From contig JANLFN010000004.1 in the NCBI GenBank assembly GCA_024655885.1, forward strand, positions 124,001 through 188,000: 64,000 nucleotides of DNA, given 5' to 3'. This document shows, piece by piece, positions 43,432 to 51,261 of the stretch; within the stretch, counting starts at the first letter, position 1; every line of letters begins with the position of its first letter. Source of the stretch: Eubacteriales bacterium. Its GTDB lineage: Bacteria > Bacillota > Clostridia > Acetivibrionales > JANLFN01. Made by a program: the position numbers and the translations under genes. The notes below the pieces were generated by a model. The model did no database searches. It was not told where the DNA came from and was given only the letters and a program-made list of their open reading frames with translations.

Positions 43432-45315
43432 TTAAAACCTGTATCCGCCCATTTCGTCAAGTCTTTCTTTAAATTCCCGGGACTCCAGTATTTCCCTGAG
43501 GTGTCTCACCATTTTAAGTTCCATAAATTTCTCCGGTACAATAAAATCATATTGTTCCTCACACACGGGGATAAAGTCCAGGCCATAGGCCCTGGCGGCA
43601 GAATAAATTCCCAGCCCCACATCCGCACTCCCCGCAGCAACAAGGGCCGCCACAGACAGGTGGGTGAATTCCTCCCGCTCATAGCCGTATATCCCTTCCG
43701 GGTCAATGCCCTCTCCTTTCAGCATGTAATCCAGCAGTATCCGTGTCCCCGAACCCTTTTGCCGGTTAACATACCTTACGCCTTCACGGCTTAGATCGCT
43801 TACGCTCTTAATCTGCTTGGGGTTTCCGGGCGCAGTCATAAAGCCCTGAACCCTTTTTACGCACTTTATAAGGCATATGTTCTCATTTCCCAGGTATCTT
43901 CGGGCATAGCTGGTATTGTACTCACCGGTTTCTTCATCAAGCAGGTGGATCCCCGCCGCATGCGCCTCACCCCTCTTGACCGCCATGATGCCTCCCATGC
44001 TGCCCACATGAGCCGAAGAAACGTACTCCCCCGGATAGTTCCTCCTCATAATGTCCCCTACCACATCCACCAGAGGATCGTGGCTTCCCACAATCACAAG
44101 AGAATTCCTGATTTCATCCATGCTTTTCAGCAGCTTTACCCGAACCTCCCGGCCCTTCTCATACCCCTCGGAGTTCAAGGGAATTTCCATGAGGCCGTCT
44201 GCCTTTACAAAGGACGTAACCACCCCGGCCCCCCGGTCCAGGGGAGTAGCTACCAGCCTCCCTCCCACTTCGCCCAGCTTTACTCTCACGTATTCCTTAT
44301 ATTTAAGGGAGGATACCACCTTCCTCACAAGTACCGCAGAGGCGGTCTTCTCTTCTTCGCAGCTCAGCCCCATCAGGTATTCCATAATTCTTTTGACCAT
44401 CATTTCAATAACGATAATTCCTGACACGGGATAGCCCGGAACCCCTATCACAGGCCGGTTGTTGACTATCCCTAAAATTGTAGGCTTCCCCGGTTTGATT
44501 GAAATTCCGTGGACCAGCATATCTCCCGCTTCGGATATGGCCCTGGCGGAGTAATCCTCCCTGCCTGCCGAAGAACCGGCATTCAGCAGGACCACGTCAC
44601 ACTCCTTCGAAGCCTCAACAACCGCGTTCTTTATAAGCTCAAACTCATCGGGGACAATGCCGTATACCCTAGGGACGGCTCCCCACCTTCGGACAATGCC
44701 TGAAAATATGGACCCGTTAAACTCGATGATTTCACCGGCCCCGGGGCTGTCGGTAGGGCTTACGATCTCGTCCCCCGTGGGGATGATTCCCACCACCGGC
44801 CTCTTTTTTACCTCCACTTTCAGCACCCCTCCCGCGAGAAGCGCGCCCACGGCCGCAGGCTCAATCCTTGTATTGGACGGCAGGAGCATTTCCTCCGCAC
44901 AGATGTCCTCCCCGATCTGCCTCACATGCTGCCAAGGGGAAGCTGCCGCAATAAGCTTTATACGCCCGTCTCCCACCTCAATCACGTCTTCTATCATCAC
45001 AACGGCATCAAACCTGTCCGGCAACGGGTCTCCCGTGTCCACCCGGACAAAATCCTCATTTTCCTTGAGGAACACCGGGGTTGTATCGGTGGCCCCTGAG
45101 GTGGATTTTGAAAAGAGCGCAATGCCGTCCATGGCGCAGGCATTGTAATGAGGGGAGGATATCCGCGCAAACACCGCCCTGGAAGTAACCCTGTCCACCG
45201 CCTCCTGTACGGGGACCTCCTCGGTATCCAGGTGAATGCCCCTGGCTTTTATCTCATTCAGATATAATTCCAACGCCTCTTCCATTTCCATATTGTTCAG
45301 GTATGAATAACCCAT
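43432..45315 (-). CDS. moeA: MoeA fused to a periplasmic-binding-protein-like domain
   Basis: 627 residues. Residues ~1-400 form a MoeA metal-insertion domain: 'HYNACAMDGIALF', 'IPTGDEIVSPTDSPGAGEIIEFN', 'NAGSSAGREDYSARAI', 'PGKPTILGIVNNRPVIGVPGYPVSG'. Residues ~415-625 are a substrate-binding-protein-like domain ('VIVGSHDPLVDVVGDIMRRNYPG', 'YVNRQKGSGTRILLDYMLKGEGI', 'LGIYSAARAYGLDFIPV') of the PBP type that often binds oxyanions. MoeA inserts metal into adenylated pterin. The fusion is frequent in clostridia and archaea, where it may help hand over or sense molybdate or tungstate. Confidence 0.94.
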   Translation of the reverse strand: MGYSYLNNMEMEEALELYLNEIKARGIHLDTEEVPVQEAVDRVTSRAVFARISSPHYNACAMDGIALFSKSTSGATDTTPVFLKENEDFVRVDTGDPLPDRFDAVVMIEDVIEVGDGRIKLIAAASPWQHVRQIGEDICAEEMLLPSNTRIEPAAVGALLAGGVLKVEVKKRPVVGIIPTGDEIVSPTDSPGAGEIIEFNGSIFSGIVRRWGAVPRVYGIVPDEFELIKNAVVEASKECDVVLLNAGSSAGREDYSARAISEAGDMLVHGISIKPGKPTILGIVNNRPVIGVPGYPVSGIIVIEMMVKRIMEYLMGLSCEEEKTASAVLVRKVVSSLKYKEYVRVKLGEVGGRLVATPLDRGAGVVTSFVKADGLMEIPLNSEGYEKGREVRVKLLKSMDEIRNSLVIVGSHDPLVDVVGDIMRRNYPGEYVSSAHVGSMGGIMAVKRGEAHAAGIHLLDEETGEYNTSYARRYLGNENICLIKCVKRVQGFMTAPGNPKQIKSVSDLSREGVRYVNRQKGSGTRILLDYMLKGEGIDPEGIYGYEREEFTHLSVAALVAAGSADVGLGIYSAARAYGLDFIPVCEEQYDFIVPEKFMELKMVRHLREILESREFKERLDEMGGYRF

Positions 45316-45360
45316 AGCCTCAACTCCTTAGATAAATCCGGCCTGGTTTTCCACGACCGC

Positions 45361-46584
45361 TTAAAAGGGAATTACCTCCACCCTTTGTCCTGCCGCCAGT
45401 CCTTCTACGCCGCGTCCTATCCTGACATACCCGTCTGCCGCCGCAAGAAGGGTTATGAGCCCTGACTTGCCGAATACGGGATTTGCCAGGGTTTTCCCGG
45501 GCACGGTCTCCAGCTTTACGGGCAGGTATTCCTCCCGGCCTTCGTTTGACGGGTAGTTGCAGGCCATTTCGGCCACCAGGTACGGCTCTCTGGCTTGAGT
45601 CACCCCATACATCGCATCCAGCAGGCGGCGTACCACCACCCTGTATATGAAATAGGCGGAAACCGGATGTCCCGGCAGGCCCACCACGGCCTTGCCTTTT
45701 ACCTTTGCCATAATGGTGGGCTTCCCCGGCTTCACGGCGATCCCGTGGAGCAGAATTTCGCAGCCCTCCAGGGAATGGATCACACGGTAGGTTTCATCCT
45801 TCTGCCCCACCGAGCTCCCGCCGGATACCAGCACAAGGTCGCACTCCTCCACCGCTTTTGAAACGGCGTCTCTGACCCTCTCATAGCCGTCCTTTATTAT
45901 TCCGTAAGGAACCGGTTCCGCTCCATAGCGGATCAATTCCGAGTAAAGGAAATGAGAGTTTACATCCCTGACCTTTGCGCCGGCAACTTCTTCTTCTATG
46001 CCTACAAGCTCATCCCCTGTAGATAGGATTCCCACCTTCACAAGTCTTTTGACAGCTACCTCAGGATAGCCCATGGCCGCCAGGGCCCCTATATCCTGGG
46101 GTCTTAACCTGTGGCCGGCCTGTATCACCGTGCTGCCCCTCTTCGCGTCATCCCCTGCGAACACCATGTTGTTGCCGGGTGCAGCGGGCTTTTCTATATA
46201 TATGAACCCGTCTTCCAGGTTCTCGGCGTATTCTATCATCACCACGGCATCGGCACCGGCCGGCACCTCCCCCCCGGTAGGCACGTATGCCGCCTGTCCT
46301 CTGGCTATATCAAATTCAGGCTTCTCCCCCATTTTCACTTCTCCCACAAGCTCAAGCTGCGCCGGCAGCGACTCGCTTGCACCGTTGGTATCCCGGGCTA
46401 TTACAGCGTACCCGTCCACCGAAGAGCGGTTGAAGCCCGGCACATCTTCCCGGGACAGCACTGCCTCAGCGGTAACCCTGCCGGATGCGGAAGCCAGCTT
46501 CACTTTTTCTTTTCCCAGGGGAAAGCCTGCAAAATTCTCATCAATGATTTCAAGCACCTCGTCCACATCTCTTACGTTGAACAT
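45361..46584 (-). CDS. moeA: Molybdopterin molybdenumtransferase MoeA (second copy)
   Basis: 407 residues, stand-alone MoeA. Motifs: 'FNRSSVDGYAVIARDT', 'QAAYVPTGGEVPAGADAVVMIEY', 'VGILSTGDELVGIEEEV', 'VSGGSSVGQKDETYRVI', 'HGIAVKPGKPTIMAKVKGKAVVGLPGHPVSAYFI'. It lies between the fused MoeA and the ATPase gene of the tungstate-type transporter. Organisms with both Mo and W enzymes often keep two MoeA paralogues, thought to separate the metals; which copy inserts which metal cannot be read from the sequence. Confidence 0.95.
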   Translation of the reverse strand: MFNVRDVDEVLEIIDENFAGFPLGKEKVKLASASGRVTAEAVLSREDVPGFNRSSVDGYAVIARDTNGASESLPAQLELVGEVKMGEKPEFDIARGQAAYVPTGGEVPAGADAVVMIEYAENLEDGFIYIEKPAAPGNNMVFAGDDAKRGSTVIQAGHRLRPQDIGALAAMGYPEVAVKRLVKVGILSTGDELVGIEEEVAGAKVRDVNSHFLYSELIRYGAEPVPYGIIKDGYERVRDAVSKAVEECDLVLVSGGSSVGQKDETYRVIHSLEGCEILLHGIAVKPGKPTIMAKVKGKAVVGLPGHPVSAYFIYRVVVRRLLDAMYGVTQAREPYLVAEMACNYPSNEGREEYLPVKLETVPGKTLANPVFGKSGLITLLAAADGYVRIGRGVEGLAAGQRVEVIPF

Positions 46585-46590
46585 TAAGCC

Positions 46591-47280
46591 TCATATCCTC
46601 CAATTTTGCAAAAAGTTTTTGACCTCCACATTCCGGGGAGAATTCAGAACCTTCTCCGGCGTCCCCCTTTCAACCACCCTGCCGTCCCAGAGGAACACCA
46701 CCTCATCCGCTATCCTGAGGGCCTGGGATGGGCTGTGGGAAGAAAAAAGGATGGTGGAACCGTCCCTGGCGCAGGACATGCGGATATAGGCCTCTATCTG
46801 CGCCGTGCTGTAAATATCCGCCGCAGAAGCGGGTTCATCCAGCAGCACCAGTTTCCTGCGCAGCACAAGGGTTCTCGCCAGTGCGACCCTCTGGGACTCA
46901 CCTCCGGACAGCAGCCTTGCCCTGGTCTTCATAAACCCTCTCATCCCGACCTGTTCAAGGGCTTCCTCCGCCTCCCTCTGCCGGTCCCGGGCCTTGTCCA
47001 TGCCCAGCAGCACGTTGCTCAATACTGTCACATCAAACATATAGGGTTTTTGCGGCATGTAGGCTATTTCACCCGGTAAAACCGCTTTTCTACCATTATA
47101 CAGTATTTCCCCAAAATCGGGTTTTTCTATGCCGGCGATCAACCGGAGGAGGGTGGTTTTTCCGGAGCCGTTGGGCCCCAGCACCGCATAGATTTTCTTT
47201 TCCTCAAAGGCCATATGGTCTATCTTGAGCACAGTTCTGTCCCCGTAATTTTTTGCAACCCCGTTCAACAAGAGTTTCAT
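46591..47280 (-). CDS. tupC: Tungstate-type ABC transporter ATP-binding protein
   Basis: 229 residues from the ATG at 47280, which overlaps the permease stop as ATGA and has AGGAGGG upstream; the open frame continues further 5' but that part lies over the permease gene. Walker A is 'LGPNGSGKTTLLRLIAG', signature 'LLSGGESQRVALARTL' and Walker B 'LVLLDEPAS'. It couples ATP to oxyanion uptake through the permease. The C-terminal TOBE domain typical of ModC is missing, which fits the short TupC type and argues against ModC. Confidence 0.9.
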   Translation of the reverse strand: MKLLLNGVAKNYGDRTVLKIDHMAFEEKKIYAVLGPNGSGKTTLLRLIAGIEKPDFGEILYNGRKAVLPGEIAYMPQKPYMFDVTVLSNVLLGMDKARDRQREAEEALEQVGMRGFMKTRARLLSGGESQRVALARTLVLRRKLVLLDEPASAADIYSTAQIEAYIRMSCARDGSTILFSSHSPSQALRIADEVVFLWDGRVVERGTPEKVLNSPRNVEVKNFLQNWRI

Positions 47281-47969
47281 ATGCCCTCCTGAAACCTCTG
47301 GACAATCCAGTTGATCCCGAAGGACAGCACAAGGAGAATCAAGCCCAGGGCCATGGCATTGCCGTACTCGCCCTTCCCGGTCTCCAGCACGATGGCTGTG
47401 GTCATCACCCTTGTGCTGTGCTCTATATTTCCGCCTACAAGCATCACGGCCCCCACCTCGGACACAGCCCTCCCGTATCCTGCCAGCAGGGCGGAAACAA
47501 GAGGATACCTGCATTCAAACGCCAGCATGAGAAAGGTCTTGAGCCTCCCTATCCCCAGTCCCCTGCAGGTTTCTTCCACAGCCTCATGCCTGAGCTTTAC
47601 CGCCGCCATGGAAAGCCCCGTGATGATGGGGGATATGATGATCACCTGGGCGATCACCATGGCCATAGGGGTGAACAGGAGTCGCAGGGAGCCCAGGGGG
47701 CCTTTCCTTGAAAGGAAAAGATACACCACCAGTCCTGCCACCACAGGAGGCAAGCCCATCAAAGTATTAATAACACTGGTCAGCAGCTTTTTGCCCCGGA
47801 AGCTCCTGCTCCCTATAAAAACGCCTGAAGCCAATCCTATGAATGCGGATATGCCGATGCTTGCGGCAGTCACGCACAACGTGAGGCCTATGATCTCGTA
47901 TATGTCTTTATTAAAAGATATTATCAAAATAAACGCATCCCGGAGGCTTTGAAGTATTTCAGCAAACAA
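47277..47969 (-). CDS. tupB: Tungstate-type ABC transporter permease
   Basis: 230 residues from a TTG at 47969; the frame extends to an ATG at 48074 but that start has a poor binding site and family members begin at a point equivalent to 'LFAEILQSLRDAFILIISFNKDIYEII'. About five to six membrane helices are seen, with the inner-membrane coupling loop 'EAVEETCRGLGIGRLKTFLMLAFEC' (EAA-like, Gly at the usual place). The sequence resembles TupB/WtpB more than ModB. It lies ~160 nt after tupA behind a 6-bp hairpin (48095-48111) that may lower its expression relative to the binding protein. Confidence 0.88.
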   Translation of the reverse strand: MFAEILQSLRDAFILIISFNKDIYEIIGLTLCVTAASIGISAFIGLASGVFIGSRSFRGKKLLTSVINTLMGLPPVVAGLVVYLFLSRKGPLGSLRLLFTPMAMVIAQVIIISPIITGLSMAAVKLRHEAVEETCRGLGIGRLKTFLMLAFECRYPLVSALLAGYGRAVSEVGAVMLVGGNIEHSTRVMTTAIVLETGKGEYGNAMALGLILLVLSFGINWIVQRFQEGI

Positions 47970-48094
47970 ACCGGCACCCGCCTTTTCGCGTTTTATAAAG
48001 CGAAGCGTTCTCAGTCCCTCAGGACAGCTTTCCACCGGTAAAGAGGCCGGTGAAAATAAATAAGAGGGGGGCATCCCTTTGCCGGACGAGATTC

Positions 48095-48111
48095 GCAGGC
48101 AAGGAGCCTGC
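48095..48111 (-). terminator. Small hairpin between tupA and tupB
   Basis: Perfect 6-bp stem GCAGGC/GCCTGC with a 5-nt loop, 17 nt after the tupA stop codon. There is no U-run. Such hairpins often protect the mRNA of the binding-protein gene in ABC operons. Confidence 0.4.
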
Positions 48112-48127
48112 CCCTAAAAGACACCGC

Positions 48128-49072
48128 TTACTTCCCTGAAAAGTTTACTGTAAACAGGTTCTCCCCATACTTGTCCCTGCCGTACTCGCCAATCATCTTC
48201 AGCCCCTTTTCGGAGGTCATCCAGTCGATGAACTTCTGTGCGCCTTCGCTGTTGATGCCCTTATGGTTGGCCGGGTTTACCGCAATGATGGTGTACTGGT
48301 TCTTAAGGTCCTGGGCGTTCTCCAGCACAATCTGGAGGTCCAGCTTGTCCTTCATGGAAAGATAGGTGGCCTTGTCGGTGAGGGTGTAGGCCTGCTTTTC
48401 ACTAGCCATGGTCAGCACGTCACCCATGCCCTTTCCGGCGGAAACATACCAGTCCCCCGAGGGCGTGATGTTGGCGCTGGTCCATATGTTCAGCTCCTTT
48501 GTGTTGGTTCCCGATTTGTCGCCTCTTGAAATAAAGGGAGCCTTCTTATCGGAGATCATCTTGAAGGCTTTTGCGGCATCCAAAGTGCCCGAGGCCTTGA
48601 TCCCTGCCGGGTCATTCCTGGGACCCACAATGACGAAATAGTTGTACATCACCTCAATGCGTTTTAAGCCATTGCCGCTGGATACAAACTTTTCTTCCGC
48701 CGCCTTGTCATGCACCAGCAAAACATCGGCGTTGCCGTCCTCTCCGGTCCTTATTGCCTGGCCGCTGCCCTGGGCCACAATATTCAGCTTGATGCCCGTA
48801 TCCTTCTCGAATTCAGGCTGCAAATAAGCCATCAAGCCTGAGTCCCGAACGCTTGTGGTCGTGGCAACAGTGAGCTTGCTGCCGCTGGAATTTTCCGCTG
48901 CCGAAGGAGCCGGATTGGTGGTAGGCTTAGTGGTGGGATTGGTGCCCGTATTATTGGCCGAATTTCCGCATCCCGCCGCTGCGAAAACCAGCAGCAGTGC
49001 CGTGAACAGCCATAAGCACCTCCTGAGAAACCCAACCGTTCCACCTCTGGAACACAAAAAACTTTTGACCAT
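48128..49072 (-). CDS. tupA: Tungstate-binding lipoprotein
   Basis: 314 residues. The signal peptide ends in a lipobox 'FAAAGCGNS' (Cys ~34), so it is a lipoprotein, then a Thr/Asn/Pro-rich linker of ~30 residues. The binding domain starts 'KLTVATTTSVRDSGLMAYL'; the TTTS motif and 'SRGDKSGTNTKELNIW' are hallmarks of TupA, which prefers tungstate over molybdate. GGAGGAAG precedes the ATG. It is the first gene of tupABC and is followed by two moeA genes. Its leader (49075-49172) is structured. Tungstate selectivity rests on family motifs only. Confidence 0.93.
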   Translation of the reverse strand: MVKSFLCSRGGTVGFLRRCLWLFTALLLVFAAAGCGNSANNTGTNPTTKPTTNPAPSAAENSSGSKLTVATTTSVRDSGLMAYLQPEFEKDTGIKLNIVAQGSGQAIRTGEDGNADVLLVHDKAAEEKFVSSGNGLKRIEVMYNYFVIVGPRNDPAGIKASGTLDAAKAFKMISDKKAPFISRGDKSGTNTKELNIWTSANITPSGDWYVSAGKGMGDVLTMASEKQAYTLTDKATYLSMKDKLDLQIVLENAQDLKNQYTIIAVNPANHKGINSEGAQKFIDWMTSEKGLKMIGEYGRDKYGENLFTVNFSGK

Positions 49073-49074
49073 AA

Positions 49075-49172
49075 TACTTCCTCCTTTCCATAATGGGAGG
49101 CAAACCCGTTTCCAGGCTTACCCTGTCGGTCCGGAGCTCATAACCGCAATTTTAGAGCGCCGGACTCGGAGA
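49075..49172 (-). ncRNA. Structured leader of tupA (candidate Moco/Tuco-type element)
   Basis: On the minus strand: CTCCGA, then a stem GTCCGG/CCGGAC with internal GAGC/GCTC pairs, then AAGCCTG-GAAA-CGGGTTT (7-bp stem with a GAAA tetraloop) inside GGG/CCC, then TATGGAAAGGAGG holding the ribosome binding site. The GNRA tetraloop plus TATGG element suggests a tetraloop-receptor contact. It could be a Mo/W-cofactor or tungstate-responsive RNA acting on translation. I could not align it to a known class. Confidence 0.4.
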
Positions 49173-49302
49173 TAAAAATAATTTTACAATATTTTATATA
49201 TAATATGTTATAATGATTATGTAAAAAAATCAATTTTTTTCGCTTTATACCGCTTTATTAACGGCAAACAAAAATATGCAGGGAACGGAGGCAGGATATA
49301 CC

Positions 49303-49794
49303 TTGATAAAAGTCGGCATACTTACCGCAAGCGACAAGGGCTCAAGGGGCGAGAGGACCGATGAAAGCGGAAAGGCCATTATGGAAATGGTGGGCCGGAT
49401 AGAAGGAAACGTGGCCGCATACCGGATGGTGCCCGATGAGCGGGACATCATCGCTTCAGCCTTGAAGGAAATGGCGGACGAAACCGGCGTGGACCTCATC
49501 CTCACCACAGGAGGAACCGGTTTTTCTCCCAGGGACGTAACTCCCGAAGCTACACTGGACATCATCGAAAGGCAGGTCCCGGGAATTCCCGAAGCCATGC
49601 GGTTAAAAAGCCTCCAGGCAACTCCCCGCGCCATGCTTTCAAGAGGAGTGGCAGGCATAAGGAACAGGACCCTTGTCATAAACCTGCCGGGGAGCCCCAA
49701 GGCGGTCCGGGAATCGCTGGAAGTGGTTCTGCCCGTGCTGCGGCACGCCATTGAGATATTAAAAGAGCAAACGGGGGAATGCGCCGGGAAATAA
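49303..49794 (+). CDS. MogA/MoaB-family molybdopterin adenylyltransferase
   Basis: 163 residues from a TTG at 49303, which has GGAGG and AGGAT upstream; an ATG at 49276 has no binding site. Motifs: 'KVGILTASDKGSRGERTDESGKAI', 'LILTTGGTGFSPRDVTPEATLDIIERQVPGIPEAM' and 'LVINLPGSPKAVRESLEVVLPVLRHAI'. These cover the conserved GGTG and PGxPxA loops. It adenylates molybdopterin before MoeA inserts the metal. MogA and MoaB are hard to tell apart by eye. It diverges from tupA and is convergent with fdhD. Confidence 0.93.
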   Translation: MIKVGILTASDKGSRGERTDESGKAIMEMVGRIEGNVAAYRMVPDERDIIASALKEMADETGVDLILTTGGTGFSPRDVTPEATLDIIERQVPGIPEAMRLKSLQATPRAMLSRGVAGIRNRTLVINLPGSPKAVRESLEVVLPVLRHAIEILKEQTGECAGK

Positions 49795-49811
49795 GCCGGG
49801 GGTACTGCCCG

Positions 49812-50636
49812 TCAACCGCCATCTTGGGTGACGGGCGGCTTCAACGATTGTTCCGGGGCCCCGGAGTAGACATTCATTCTATTTCCCCTTGCAAAGCCCA
49901 TCAGCCTCAGGTTGTATTTCCTCGCCATATCCACAGCCACATTGGTGGGGGCGGACCTGGATACAAGGACCGGGATTTTGCTCTTTACCACTTTTATGAT
50001 CATTTCGGAAGAAATCCTTCCGCTGGTGATGATCATTTTATCCTCCAGGCGGATATCCCTTAGTAAAGCGCCGCCCAATATCTTATCCAGCGCATTGTGC
50101 CTCCCGATATCCTCCTCAAAGATTATAAAGTCCTTCTTATCACATAATGCGCAGCTGTGTACCCCACCGGTGGTTATAAAGAGTTCGGATTTTTTATTAA
50201 ACCGGTTTGCCAGATCAAGTATCTCGTCTGCCGTATAATCGACACAACTATGGATTTTATCACTTTCAGTTCCTAAAAGGTCCACCACATTATATATGAT
50301 GCTCTTCTGTCTGCCGCAGGCGGTAGTAACGGTTCTTTTCGCATTTAACCTGTCGCCCTGGTAATAATACAGGTCCTTGTTTCCTGTATAAACGTCAGCC
50401 CTGCCTGAAGCTTCATTGATGCGGATATCCTCCAAATCGTCTTTTGAGCTTATGATGCCTTCGGAGTACAAAAAGCCCACCACCAATTCTTTCAAGGACC
50501 TTGGAGTACAGAGCAAGGTTATGAATTCAACCCCGTTTATAAACAGGGTGAGCGGATACTCCACAATGATTTTATCCTCTTCCTCGGAGGCCGCTTCCCT
50601 GTTTATTTTTATGATGCGATAGTTTTGAGTCTCCAT
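49812..50636 (-). CDS. fdhD: Formate dehydrogenase accessory sulfurtransferase
   Basis: 274 residues. Motifs: 'VEYPLTLFINGVEFITLLCTPRSLKELVVGFLYSEGI', the loop 'TTACGRQKSII' holding the conserved Cys, 'FITTGGVHSCALCDKKDFIIFEEDIGRHNALDKILG', 'ITSGRISSEMIIKV' and 'VSRSAPTNVAVDMARKYNLRLMGFARG'. FdhD binds bis-MGD and passes sulfur from IscS to the formate dehydrogenase cofactor. The client enzyme fdhA is encoded two genes upstream. The Cys loop has one Cys where E. coli has two. It is cotranscribed with mobA (12-nt gap). Confidence 0.95.
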   Translation of the reverse strand: METQNYRIIKINREAASEEEDKIIVEYPLTLFINGVEFITLLCTPRSLKELVVGFLYSEGIISSKDDLEDIRINEASGRADVYTGNKDLYYYQGDRLNAKRTVTTACGRQKSIIYNVVDLLGTESDKIHSCVDYTADEILDLANRFNKKSELFITTGGVHSCALCDKKDFIIFEEDIGRHNALDKILGGALLRDIRLEDKMIITSGRISSEMIIKVVKSKIPVLVSRSAPTNVAVDMARKYNLRLMGFARGNRMNVYSGAPEQSLKPPVTQDGG

Positions 50637-50648
50637 TCTTTCCTCTCT

Positions 50649-51248
50649 CTATAAATTTAAAGAATCTATATAGTCTTCCAGCTCCTGCCTGGTATTCAAG
50701 TTTAAAAACATGCTCCAATCCGGGCTGAATTTTCTTGCCTCCTTTTCTTCAATGAAACAGCACTCTGACTTTTTAAGGAGATGAAAGATTGAACCTTTCA
50801 GGTTTAACAGATCCGACTCAACGGCATCTAAAATGCCTTTAGAGTAGAACGCGTTAAAAGGCTCAATCCAATCGCCGATTTTAGTTACACATGCCTCCGC
50901 ATCGGTCTCTTTTATCCTGCTTTTCATAAACCGGATATAGTCCAGATTCAAATTGGGCATATCGCACGCAGTAAAATAAACATATCGGCTTGATGCTTTT
51001 TTAAGCCCTGCGTGGATTCCGCCCAGGGGACCCATACCCTTGATCTCATCGGATATTAATAAGCAGCCGGAGTCTGTATAAAGAACAGGCTTGTTTGAAA
51101 TAAGAATAATCTCATCAAACTCTTTTTTGAGGGTCAGGATGATCTTATCCATCAGCCTTCTGCCATGAACACGGATGGTTTGCTTATCAAACCCCATTCT
51201 TTCACTTTTCCCCCCTGCCAATATCACTGCCGAATTAAACAGCTTCAT
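50649..51248 (-). CDS. mobA: Molybdenum cofactor guanylyltransferase
   Basis: 199 residues from the ATG at 51248, with AGGTGAGG just upstream; a GTG at 51257 is in frame but has no binding site. Motifs: 'AVILAGGKSERMGFDKQ' (nucleotide loop), 'DEIKGMGPLGGIHAGL', 'YFTACDMPNL' (metal-binding Asp) and 'GDWIEPFNAFYSKGI'. MobA attaches GMP to make the bis-MGD cofactor used by DMSO-reductase-family enzymes such as the adjacent formate dehydrogenase. It starts 13 nt after fdhA. Confidence 0.94.
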   Translation of the reverse strand: MKLFNSAVILAGGKSERMGFDKQTIRVHGRRLMDKIILTLKKEFDEIILISNKPVLYTDSGCLLISDEIKGMGPLGGIHAGLKKASSRYVYFTACDMPNLNLDYIRFMKSRIKETDAEACVTKIGDWIEPFNAFYSKGILDAVESDLLNLKGSIFHLLKKSECCFIEEKEARKFSPDWSMFLNLNTRQELEDYIDSLNL

Positions 51249-51261
51249 TGTCCTCACCTGA

